From Rhizobium bangladeshense (GTDB lineage: Bacteria > Pseudomonadota > Alphaproteobacteria > Rhizobiales > Rhizobiaceae): a stretch of 64,000 nucleotides of DNA. The stretch is from assembly GCF_001662075.1 (NCBI RefSeq), contig NZ_LYPL01000002.1, positions 186,001 through 250,000 on the forward strand, in the 5' to 3' direction. The number at the start of each line of letters is the position of its first letter. Position 1 is the first letter of the stretch. Below, piece after piece: positions 24,760 through 33,900 of this stretch. Both the position numbers and the translations under genes were made by a program. The notes beneath the pieces are model-generated. The model saw nothing but the letters and a program-made list of their open reading frames with translations, searched no databases and was not told the origin of the DNA.

Positions 24760-25771
24760 AGCCGTTACGATGAGCGTCGAAGGCCTGCAGAATCGAGTCG
24801 TTGCCATCTTCGAGCGCGCAGGGTTGAACAAGATCCAGGCGGCGGCTCTGGCGCATGTTATCGTGGCCGGAGAACGCGATGCCTGCAAGTCGCACGGAAT
24901 TTACCGCATCGAGGGTGCGCTGCGCACGGTAAAGGCCGGCAAGGTGAAGCCCGATGCCGTTCCTGCTCTCGCGCCGGATGACGGCAGCGCCATCGTCAGG
25001 GTCGATGCGCAGGGCGGTTTCGCCAATGCGGCGTTTGAACTCGGCGTACCCGCACTGGCGGAGCGCGCTAAGCGGCTTGGCATCGCTGCGATGGTCATCA
25101 ACGATTGCTCGCATTTCTCGGCCCTGTGGCCAGAGGTCGAGGCGGTGACCGCGCACGGTCTGGCAGCATTGGTGATGTGCCCGAGCTACGCAACGGTTGC
25201 CCCATCCGGTGGCAGCAAGCCTCTGCTCGGCACCAATCCGTTTGCCTTCGGCTGGCCTCGTAAGGATCAGCCGCCTTATGTGTTCGATTTTGCCACTTCG
25301 GTGGCCGCGCGCGGCGAGATCGAACTGTACCGCCGCGCTGGCAAGCAACTGCCGGAAGGTTGGGCGATCGACGCTGCCGGCAACCCAACCACTGACCCGG
25401 TTGCTGCGCTCGAAGGTGCAATGATGCCTTTCGGTGGCCACAAGGGGTCCGCCATCGCCACCATGATAGAGTTGCTCGCCGGCATCATGATCGGCGATCT
25501 CACCAGCCCCGAGGTTCTAGACTACCTCGGCACGACGACCTTGGCGCCGTTCCATGGCGAACTGATCATTGCAATGTCGCCCGAAGCCTTCGCCAGAGGC
25601 CGCCCCGGCGATCCGTTCGCGCGCGCCGAAGTGCTCTTCGAAACGATCGTCGGACAAGGTGCGCGGCTTCCGTCGCAGCGCCGCTTCGCCGCGCGCATCC
25701 AATCGGAAGCCAAAGGTATCAGCCTGACCGCAGCTGAGATTACCCAACTGGATGCGCTGTTGGCGGGCTGA
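24752..25771 (+). CDS. DpkA-like delta1-pyrroline/piperideine-2-carboxylate reductase
   Basis: 339 residues of the malate/L-lactate dehydrogenase (MLDH) family, Rossmann-unrelated NAD(P)H enzymes. Distinctive stretches such as SHGIYR, HFSALWPEVE, KPLLGTNPFAF, GKQLPEGWAIDAAG and PFGGHKGSAI closely recall Pseudomonas DpkA, which reduces delta1-piperideine-2-carboxylate and delta1-pyrroline-2-carboxylate to pipecolate and proline. Start taken as GTG 24752, six bases after GGAG and overlapping the previous stop; ATG 24740 or 24770 are alternatives. Last gene of the operon. An ordinary malate or ureidoglycolate dehydrogenase is the alternative reading. Confidence 0.8.
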   Translation: MTEAVTMSVEGLQNRVVAIFERAGLNKIQAAALAHVIVAGERDACKSHGIYRIEGALRTVKAGKVKPDAVPALAPDDGSAIVRVDAQGGFANAAFELGVPALAERAKRLGIAAMVINDCSHFSALWPEVEAVTAHGLAALVMCPSYATVAPSGGSKPLLGTNPFAFGWPRKDQPPYVFDFATSVAARGEIELYRRAGKQLPEGWAIDAAGNPTTDPVAALEGAMMPFGGHKGSAIATMIELLAGIMIGDLTSPEVLDYLGTTTLAPFHGELIIAMSPEAFARGRPGDPFARAEVLFETIVGQGARLPSQRRFAARIQSEAKGISLTAAEITQLDALLAG

Positions 25772-25852
25772 CTGCTCAAAAGCGCTCGCGTCAAACGGAC
25801 TAGGGCAATCTGTGCGAATAGCCCGAGAGGTGAACATACCGGCCGCAACCGA

Positions 25853-26623
25853 TCATTTCTTCACCGCCACCATAAAAATTCGCGGGAACTGCAGCAGCAC
25901 CCGCCCGTCCGACAGCTTCGGATAGGCCCTTTCCACCCGTTCCAGGTAATCGGCCAGGAAAGCCTCGCGATGTCTTTCGCCGGCATGGGCGAGATAGGGC
26001 ATCAGCCCGGTTCCCTTGACCCATTCGACGATCGCCGCAGCGTCGGCCATCGGATGATTGTAGATGGTGTGCCAGATATCGATGCGCGCCGCCTTGGCAA
26101 TCAGCCTGGAGTAATAGGTGGACGGCGGTGCCAGCGGCTGGCGACGCACGCTCTTTGCTTCGAAAGCGGCCTTCCAGGGGCCGGCATGGGCGGTTTCTTC
26201 CATCGCCAGATGCAAGGGTTCGCCGAGATTGTCGGGCATCTGCACGGCAAGAACGCCGCCTTCGGAAAGGCCGTCCATCAGCCGCTCGAAAATGTCGAGG
26301 TGATTGGGAAGCCACTGGAAGACGGCATTGGCAAAGAGCAGGTCGGCGGGCTCTGTCGGCTGCCAGCTGCCGAGATCGGCCTCGACGAAGGCGGAGCCGG
26401 GAAGCCGCTTGCGGGCCGCCTCCAGCATATTGACGTCGCTGTCGAGGCCGGAGACGCCTTCGGCGCCATATCGTTCGATGATGAGTTCGGTCGAATTGCC
26501 AGGCCCGCAGCCGAGGTCGACGGCGCGGCCGACGCTCCGCAGCGGCACCTGGGCCAGAAGGTCACGCGCCGGTCGCGTGCGCTCGTCCTCGAATTTCACA
26601 TATTGGCTGGCGGACCATGCCAT
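25853..26623 (-). CDS. tam: trans-aconitate 2-methyltransferase
   Basis: 256 residues, the exact length of Tam, beginning [25 protein letters not shown] with SAM motif [15 protein letters not shown], and containing [11 protein letters not shown] and [11 protein letters not shown] typical of the family. Tam methylates trans-aconitate, relieving its inhibition of aconitase. AGGAGG lies seven bases before ATG 26623; upstream Met codons are discarded. Convergent with the DpkA-like gene and next to an unrelated membrane protein. Confidence 0.9.
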   Translation of the reverse strand: MAWSASQYVKFEDERTRPARDLLAQVPLRSVGRAVDLGCGPGNSTELIIERYGAEGVSGLDSDVNMLEAARKRLPGSAFVEADLGSWQPTEPADLLFANAVFQWLPNHLDIFERLMDGLSEGGVLAVQMPDNLGEPLHLAMEETAHAGPWKAAFEAKSVRRQPLAPPSTYYSRLIAKAARIDIWHTIYNHPMADAAAIVEWVKGTGLMPYLAHAGERHREAFLADYLERVERAYPKLSDGRVLLQFPRIFMVAVKK

Positions 26624-26709
26624 GGCGGTACCTCCTGATGTCGGGCCACATTTTCCGTGGCGGATGCCGATCATGTCGATGAGGCTCGACGATCACAAGG
26701 CGCCGGCTT

Positions 26710-27984
26710 TCACGCCGCAGACACAAGTATCTTGTCCACGCGCCTGCCGTCGAGATCGATGACTTCAAAGCGCCATCCGTCTCGCGTGAAGCTCTCACCC
26801 AGTTCCGGCAGATGTTTCAGTTCTTCCAGCACCAGGCCGGCCACGGTCTGATATTCGAGATCGTCATCGAGCTTGAGATTCAGGAACTCGGCGAATTCGT
26901 CGATCGGCGTCCAGCCGGACACAAGGTAGGAGCCGTCATCCCGGCGAGCAATGGCCTGCTCGTCGACGGGTCCCTCCTGCAAAGCGCCCATGATCGCTTC
27001 CAGAATGTCGCCCGACGAAACAATTCCCTCGAAATGGCCGTATTCGTCAAAAACCAGCACCATGTGGACCGGCGATTTCCGGATCGCTTCGATCACATGA
27101 ATGGCGGTTGAAAGGTCTGAAACCACAGGAACGTCTTGCGTTAGGGCCTTGATATCGACGCTGCCGTGTTCGGACATCGAATCGTAGAAATCCTTGACCG
27201 GAAGAATGCCGATCACCTCGTCCGAACTGCCCTTGCGAACGGGCAGCCGGGACCGCTTCGTCCGGTGCAACTGTTCGCGAATCTCGTCAAGGCTGTCGTC
27301 GATATCGATGATTTCGACGTCGCGCCGAGGCGTCATCAGCGCTCGGGCGGTGCGATCCGCCAGCCGCATGACGCCTGAAATCATCGCCGACTCTTCGCTT
27401 TCGATCACGCCGGCGGACTGCGCCTCGGCCAGAACTGTTTTGATCTCCTCGTCGGAGACGTTATCGCCGCTTTTTCCTGTCTGGCCCAGCAGCTTGAGAA
27501 CCAGGTTTCCGGAGGCGTTCAGAAGCCATACCAGGGGCAAGGCGATTTTTGAAAGCACCGCCATGGCGGGTGCGACCTTCGCCGCGACGGCTTCGGGTTC
27601 CCGCAACGCGATCTGCTTTGGCACAAGTTCGCCGACGATGAGCGAAAGATAGGTGATGGCGACGACGACCGAACCGACGCCGACAGCGTCGGCAGCCGCC
27701 GATGACATTCCCTGTGCTTCCAGCCATCCGGACAGACGGCCGCCGAGGGTGGCCCCTGAGAAGGCGCCTGAGAGAACGCCGACCAGCGTGATGCCGATCT
27801 GAACCGTGGAGAGAAAGCGGCCGGGGTGTTCGGCAAGTTTGATGGCCTGGGCCGCACCCTTGCTGCCATTGTCGGAGAGAACCTTCAGGCGAGCTGTCCG
27901 AGACGACACGACGGCGAGCTCAGACATGGCGAGCACACCATTCAGGATGGTGAGAAACGCCACAATTCCAATTTCCAGAAACAC
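26710..27984 (-). CDS. CNNM/CorC-type membrane protein (hemolysin family)
   Basis: 424 residues. N-terminal DUF21 (CNNM) domain with about four hydrophobic segments (residues 1-150: FLEIGIVAFLTILNGVLAMSELAVVSSR ... YLSLIVGELVPKQIALREPE), two CBS domains (about 205-330, MTPRRDVEIIDIDDSLDEI ... VLVFDEYGHFEGIVSSGDILEAIMG) and a CorC/HlyC transporter-associated C-terminal domain (GSYLVSGWTPIDEF...). Related proteins mediate Mg2+ or Co2+ export, sometimes annotated as hemolysins; haemolysis is not implied. It is the last recognisable gene before the accessory region. Confidence 0.92.
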   Translation of the reverse strand: MFLEIGIVAFLTILNGVLAMSELAVVSSRTARLKVLSDNGSKGAAQAIKLAEHPGRFLSTVQIGITLVGVLSGAFSGATLGGRLSGWLEAQGMSSAAADAVGVGSVVVAITYLSLIVGELVPKQIALREPEAVAAKVAPAMAVLSKIALPLVWLLNASGNLVLKLLGQTGKSGDNVSDEEIKTVLAEAQSAGVIESEESAMISGVMRLADRTARALMTPRRDVEIIDIDDSLDEIREQLHRTKRSRLPVRKGSSDEVIGILPVKDFYDSMSEHGSVDIKALTQDVPVVSDLSTAIHVIEAIRKSPVHMVLVFDEYGHFEGIVSSGDILEAIMGALQEGPVDEQAIARRDDGSYLVSGWTPIDEFAEFLNLKLDDDLEYQTVAGLVLEELKHLPELGESFTRDGWRFEVIDLDGRRVDKILVSAA

Positions 27985-29118
27985 AGGGACCCTATTCGTT
28001 GAGGTTGTAATGCCGCAGTCGGGAGGCGACGCAGCGAGGCGCGCGACGAGACGCTATATCAAGGCATCGCCTATCGGCAAAACTTTCACAAGCGACCTTC
28101 TCTGCGCGAGCCCTGATCGAACCGAGGTGCGGCGGACCTTGTCATGCCGCCTGAAGTGATCGCCGGCATCTTGGGGCGAAATGTCTCGGTTTGAGCGGGC
28201 GGAGCTTGTACTGGATGGGTCGCTGTCAGGCATGGCACAATTTTGGCGGTGAAAGGCTTTCGGCGCAAGAGGCGCCGGCGAAAATCCATATAGTGTTTCG
28301 ATGTGACAGTTTTGAAAATGGGGGCAGCACCGCGTTCAATTTGAGAATTGTGGGGGAAATTCCGGCTATCGCCAATCGACGTACGGCGGCGTAGAGGTGC
28401 GGCCGCAATCGCGCCTCTTTCGCATCTGGTGTGCGCCAAAAGCTGGCGATAGCTTTGCCGCCGAGTTCACAAAATCCTATCGTCGGGGAGTCAGGCGCCC
28501 TGTCGCCAATTCTGTCCGGCGGCCTTGCCAAAATCGAGGAGAAAGTTCATCGCGCCGGAACGGGCAAGGTCCCTGATTTCGGGGAGCGAGCGATTGGGCG
28601 TCAACAGGTTTCGACGATCCTTGCCATTGCCAGTGCGGCCGCGTCCACGACCGCAGGGATGAGATCAGCCGCATCTGGGCGACCAGTGCATAAAGCAGCA
28701 CCGAAGTCCGAACGTGCAAGACTTTTGGCTGGCAGCAGGCCGCTTAGAATTGGTCATCCAGACAGCTTCGAGCGGAACTAGGTGCAAGCCGCGGCACCAC
28801 GTGCCGCTCGCCGTCAAGGGAGGACGGTGCGAGCTTTTGGAAGGCTATACCAATAGATAGCATTCCTGATTCCAATGCATCTCTTCATCGGCGGGTACAA
28901 AAATGCTCTATTGTGAGCGCCTTCTTAAAGGCAACGAGCCGCCTAACTCTTTGTGGTGCAACGGTTCCTTTACCATCCGCTGAATGCGGGCCCTCTTCCT
29001 CTGCCGAGCTGGCGACTGGCGTCACGAGCCTCGCAGATGTCCAAGAGCCGCCGGGCAGTCATGTCTTTTAGACCGCTCAAGATTGGCGAAAGTCGTTACC
29101 ACACGGAGGCCGTTCACG
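27985..29118. other. gene-poor accessory sequence
   Basis: About 1.1 kb with no convincing coding frame on either strand. Composition is mixed and AT-richer than the flanks (28240-28345 and 28850-28960). The longest frames lack ribosome-binding sites and have random-looking composition. A 25-codon ORF at 29061-29138 overlaps the next gene but has no good Shine-Dalgarno sequence. This looks like degraded accessory DNA with possible regulatory sites. Confidence 0.5.
28233..28247 (+). promoter_or_regulatory. sigma-54-like promoter match
   Basis: TGGCACAATTTTGGC has GG and GC separated by ten bases and the full -24 TGGCAC, with one mismatch in the -12 element (TGGC for TTGC). No gene starts shortly downstream; the first credible ORF is 29119. 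It may be a chance match. Confidence 0.25.
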
Positions 29119-29313
29119 ATGGCAGCGCAGAGATATAGCTGTTGCAAGAACCTCAATATTTACTGGACTGTGTTCGATAAGGTCATCGGCCAGCCGGCCA
29201 TCATCGATGGTTTTGTCATGGACATGCTCACCGCCGAGGAGGCCGAAAACTTGGTCGATCTACTAAATCGTGGCAACCAAGAGAACCTCTGGAGTTTTGC
29301 CGAACGATGTTAG
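29119..29313 (+). CDS. small orphan protein
   Basis: 64 residues: MAAQRYSCCKNLNIYWTVFD ... TAEEAENLVDLLNRGNQENLWSFAERC. GGAGG lies nine bases before ATG, and the composition is protein-like with a CC pair, a VFDKVIGQPAIIDGFVMDML beta-type stretch and a final helix. No signal or membrane segment. It stands alone in a kilobase-scale non-coding region, so a regulatory or accessory role is possible. No function is assigned. Confidence 0.6.
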   Translation: MAAQRYSCCKNLNIYWTVFDKVIGQPAIIDGFVMDMLTAEEAENLVDLLNRGNQENLWSFAERC

Positions 29314-29636
29314 AAGCAATGGTCGATGACCGGCGTGCTCGCATGGCGCTCCGACAGACTGAAAACGTTGATCTCGACGTCTTTTGACAAGTGCGTTCAT
29401 TTGGACGCTGAAACTGAATTCGCTGTGGAGAATGCAGCCGTCGTTTGGATGATCATCAAAATTGGCGTTGGCGTGACTGAGCACGGCAAACCCAGGGTTC
29501 CCAACCCACTGCCAAGGCCCTATCTGCGTCCGAAAGCGCGTAACTTTTTCGCTTTCGGTTGCGGTGGCATCTGCTATCCAATTTCGGATAATCCCTCTCA
29601 TTCGGCCGTTGGGCGATGCATCGATATGCTTGGACC
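29314..29636. other. non-coding or degenerate stretch
   Basis: Frames on both strands are open for over 100 codons, but none has a ribosome-binding site or a protein-like composition. A minus-strand frame beginning TTG 29640 overlaps the stop of the small gene at 29637 and could be a degenerate partner. Confidence 0.4.
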
Positions 29637-29855
29637 TCAATTCCCTCGGCCAAGAATATCGAGGGCGTCCTGGAATCTAAGGGCGGCCAGCGCCTTCGTT
29701 GCCTCGTCGGCCGGCCATCCGGCTTCCATTGCCGCCGACAGCAGGGTGGCGTCGGTGTGAAGCTCAAGTCTCTCGTAGAGGGGCTCAAGCGCTTCTCGGG
29801 CGGTAACAACGTGCTCGCCTGGAGGCGTGATAGGAGTCGGAGATACCGTCGGCAT
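29637..29855 (-). CDS. small orphan protein
   Basis: 72 residues: MPTVSPTPITPPGEHVVTAR, then EALEPLYERLELHTDATLLSAAMEAGWPADEATKALAALRFQDALDILGRGN. AGGAAGGGA lies about six bases before ATG 29855, and the sequence has a helical UBA-like look (AMEAGWPADEATKALAAL). The Pro-rich N-terminus is probably disordered. No membrane segment. The longer frame to 30008 adds an unlike segment and is not used. The function is unknown. Confidence 0.6.
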   Translation of the reverse strand: MPTVSPTPITPPGEHVVTAREALEPLYERLELHTDATLLSAAMEAGWPADEATKALAALRFQDALDILGRGN

Positions 29856-30977
29856 TCTGCGTCCCTTCCTAACGGTTTTGGAACCTGAAAATTGGCCATC
29901 GTTCCAACGTCGGTGAATGGCTGCCGACGCCGATGCCAACATGACCAGCCTGAGGGAGCCAGCACTCATGAGCAAAAGGTAAAACAAGCAGCGTAGATCC
30001 GCCATCATACTTGCGTATGCGCAAGTTATACGGAGGCAGCATCAGGCGGGCTCCTAGGGAGCTATGCTCGGCTCGGCCGAGGGCATTCTCATCGGCAAGG
30101 AGCGGGTGGTGTCTGATTTTCGGCAGCAGGCCCGACGTGAGCCTCCTAAACCCCTGTATAAGGCATCCCCCTCTCTTCGCTACCCGATCCTTCCCCAAGA
30201 TTAATAGCAGGTCGAGTAGGGTACTGTTACGGTCAAGGTGCTTTCTCCCGCGCGGCAATGTCATCAGGCGCGCGAAGGAGTTCATCACGCCTCGTGATGC
30301 CAGCATCAAGAACAGACTTGAGGCCGGTTCGCCAACGATAGGTGGCCGGCGAGCCGATGGGGCGGACCGTTTGCCTCTTCGCTCCTCCGCGTTCTTTCTA
30401 AGGATTGACACCATGACACATGACCTCCACCGCATCCAAATCGAGCTGGTCCCATTGACGCTTTTTCCCAGCGCATATGGGGAAGCCGGACCTTGGGCTC
30501 CGGGCTCTCCGCTCCACATGCCGCCAGACATTTCATCACGGCCGACGACAGACTTGGAGGCTCATTTGATGATGTTTTCCGTCATGCCGCGCAAAACGAT
30601 CGAGTGTCCCTGGGGACAAGCTTTGCACGCCTCGAGATCTGTCTTTACCCTATACGTTACTGGAACCCAGTTCAGTCTTTTTTGCTACTCCGCCGGGCTT
30701 GTCCGTCTCCTCGACGACCTCGGGAATCTCACCCCATCGGTAATTTCCGCGACCATGCATTGAGCCCGAGCCGCGTCTTGGATCCAGAATTGAGGATCAT
30801 CGAGCTTGGTGCCCGGCAGCTGGTGCAGACATGTTGATGCTCTCCACCACCCCATCGGCCCGATCGCGGCGTCGTAAAGGTGAATCCAGCTCCGGCACCT
30901 CGTTCGTCTCGTGATGGAGACGAGAGACCCTTCCTAAGGCCTTCAGACTTCTCAGAGACTTACTTTCTACGAGTTCT
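29856..30977. other. long non-coding accessory region
   Basis: About 1.1 kb between a small gene and the giant kinase, both on the minus strand. Frames up to 250 codons exist but are Arg/Ser/Pro-rich in a way typical of non-coding GC-rich DNA. A 46-codon ORF at 30063-30203 (MLGSAEGILIGKERVVSDF...) looks the least random but has a poorly spaced GGGAG. A perfect TCGTCTC/GAGACGA hairpin is at 30904-30923, just after the kinase stop, without a T-run. Confidence 0.45.
30009..30026. promoter_or_regulatory. candidate Crp/Fnr-superfamily operator
   Basis: ACTTGCG-TATG-CGCAAGT is a perfect inverted repeat. Its core TTGCG-N4-CGCAA has the TTG-N8-CAA architecture of Crp/Fnr-family sites such as FixK or NnrR boxes. 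It lies between the small minus-strand gene and a possible 46-codon plus-strand ORF. Confidence 0.4.
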
Positions 30978-33900
30978 TCAGCCGGGTGCTGGTCTTACAC
31001 AGTTTCCCAACACCGCCATTTCGTCGGCTGGCGTTGCGCCTCCCATGGTCTCATCTCGTTGGAGAGGCAGGCTGAACAGAAACAGTGCCCCACGAGGGTC
31101 ATTGGCGGTGGCCCACATTTGGCCTCCATGAGCCTCGATGATCGAACGGCAGATCGCCAGGCCCATACCCATGCCGCTGGATTTTGTCGTGTAGAAGGCC
31201 TCAAAAAGACGGTCCATGGTCTGCGGGTCCAGGCCTGGACCCGTGTCGCGTACCCCGACGACCACACCTCCTGAGGCCCCTGTCTCCGTACTGATCAGCA
31301 ACTCGCGCTCTTCCGCATCGATGTCGCTCATTGCCTCGATGGCGTTCATGATTAGATTAAGGACCACCTGTTGCACCTGGACGCGATCTCCTTCCACGGA
31401 CGGGAGGCTCGTCGCGAATTCGGTCTGCAGCGTGATGCCTTGCCGGAGCACTTCACTGCCGGTCAAGGCAATCACGTGATGAATGGCTTCATTGAGGTCG
31501 AACTGCCCCTTGCGAGGGGGCTCCTTCTTGACCAAGGCGCGGATCCGGCCAATGACATCGCCGGCTCGATTGGCGTTATCGACGATCCGGCCGAGCGCCT
31601 GAGCCACTTCCTCCAGATTCGGCGGATGGCTACCGAGCCAACGCAAGGCCGCCTGGGCGTTGGTGAGCGAAGCGGCGAGCGGTTGATTGACTTCATGGGC
31701 GATGGATGCTGTGAGCTGCCCCATTGTGGCGACGCGATTTGCATGGGCCAGTTGCCGCAGCGCCTCGCGCAGGGCTCCCTCGCTCTCCCTTAACGCCTCT
31801 TCCGCCTGCCGGCGCTCCGTCAAATCGAGGACGAAAGAGACACCTTCGTTCCTGCTTTCTTCTAATAGGGCACTGCCGATCAGCACGGGCAGACGGCTGC
31901 CATCTTTCCGAAAGTACTCCTTCTCGAACGGTTGGACTGCCCCGATCAACTTCAGCTCTGCGATGGTCCGTGCGTCGCGGTCGCGCCATTCGGCTGGCGT
32001 CAGTTCCGTCCAACATAGCCGACCAGAGGCAAGATCCTCTCGGTCGTATCCCACCATGCGGAGGAACGCATCGTTGGCCTCAAGAATGCGACCTTCGATA
32101 TCCCAGATAACGATTCCGATGATGTTGGCCCTGACCAGGCGACGGATCCTGGCTTCGCGTTCAGCGAGATCGCTGTACAACCGGGTATTCTCCAGTGAGA
32201 TTGCCGCCTGAGAGGCGAGCAGCTTCAGCACCGCGATCCTGGCCGGCGCGAAGACCCGAGGGGCGAGGTTGTTTTCGAGATAGAGTACCCCGGCAATTTG
32301 TCCCTGATTGAGCAACGGCACACAGAGAATAGAACGAGTACGGTGCTGACAAATGTAGGGGTCCGCGGAAAATGGATTCTGAGCTATGGCGTCGTCGAGA
32401 ACCACGCTTTCGCTTGTGCGCAAGACATAATGAAGGAGCGATTGCGGCAGGATGATCCCTGTCACGATCTCGTCACGCATCTGCACCACGACCGTTTCGC
32501 CGCCTGTCGTGGCTTCTGCCGTGATCCGTGACTCACCGCCACGCGGCAGGATCAACAAGCCGCGCTCGGCGCCCGCCTGCTCAACGGCGGTGCGCAAGAC
32601 AGTGTCGATCAGCTTTTGAAGCACAATCTCGCCCGACACAGCTTGCGAGATTTTGATAACGGTTGCGAGATCGAGTTGTTCGACCGGTGCGCCGATGGTG
32701 GTTGTCGGAGAGGGAGCGCGCTCTTCCCCTCTCAGATCAGGATAAAGTTGGTCAAGTTGCCGCACTTTACCGTCGGCGCCCCAGCGCCGATAGCAGCCAC
32801 GCGCATTGCGGAGATAGAGACCTGTGAAATCCTCGAAGCCTCCCTGCGCATAAAAGCGGGCGGCGAGTTCATATGCGAGGGCTTCGTGATGAACGAAGCC
32901 GTTTGCGCGCGCCGAGCGGATCGCTTGTTCGTAAAGACGCACCGCGTCGATTTCGCGCCCTTCGAGGCGTGCTATTTCGGCGCCGACCAGCGCGGCTCGG
33001 TTCTCGAAGTTCTCCGGGCAATTCTTCGCATAGATCTGAAGCTGTCGGTGGTGGGCAACCAGAGCCTCCGTATGCCGCGCCCGCGGCTCAGCCACAGCAT
33101 AGTCGCAGCATGCGGCGCGGGCCAACGCACCGTAGAAATGATGCTCCGGCGTTTCCTCGAAATGGGACACCGATGTCCATGGCAGCCTCTGCGCCCGCAA
33201 TGAGGCATCGACCGCCGCCTCATAATCGCCGGCAAAGAACCGCGCCTGCAGTTTTCTGACAAAGTAACAGGTTTCCGCAAGATTCGGATTCTCGGAAAAC
33301 CGATGTTCGATCTCACGTTCGTCAAATCCGTCGTCGTCAAAGGAGCCGAATTTTCGGGTCGACCCGCGCAGTGTCCGGACGAGTCCGAGCTGCGCGCTGG
33401 CGAGGTCTACTACAAACTGGAACCGCACCTCCCGCGCGAACGCGAGGCCAATCTCCGCTTGGCGTTGCACTTCCATAAGCGGATCGCCAGCCGCCAGCAG
33501 GTTCGAGTTCAAACTGACATGGCTGTATCCGGCGAACGTGAGGTCGCCGCTCTGGTTGGCGATGTCAAGCGCTCGCCGCAAGATCTCGCGGCCGGTTCGG
33601 ACGTGTCTCGTCCACGGTATGACGTGAGCCCCGAAGTCTTTGTAAGTCCTGGCCTGAAAGCGCTTCAGGTCATGCTTTTCGACCAGACGGCAGCCTAGCT
33701 GACCAAACCGGAATCCAGCCTCATAGTCGCCGAAGCGCGGTCCGGCAATATAGCCAAGCGACACATAATGGTAGCACGAGCCGTCGCTGTTGCCTCGCTC
33801 GAGGCTCAGGTTCACAGCCAGGCAGATTGCCATGCAAGCCAGATTCGCATCTGTATGCCATACCGCCCCAACGAGCCGGGTGAGAATATCCAGCGTCGAG

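Noticed and set aside
28223..28239. TGT-N10-ACA, a NifA-type upstream activator match
   Set aside because: It overlaps the sigma-54-like element itself; functional NifA sites lie 80-150 bp upstream, so this is probably chance.
30011..30763. A 250-codon plus-strand frame in the accessory region
   Set aside because: Composition is Arg/Ser/Pro-rich without domain-like pattern, there is no ribosome-binding site, and an overlapping minus frame of similar length looks equally random.
27985..30977. Insertion sequence or integrase remnant
   Set aside because: No DDE, serine or tyrosine recombinase motif, no paired terminal inverted repeats and no target duplication could be recognised, so mobility is only suspected.
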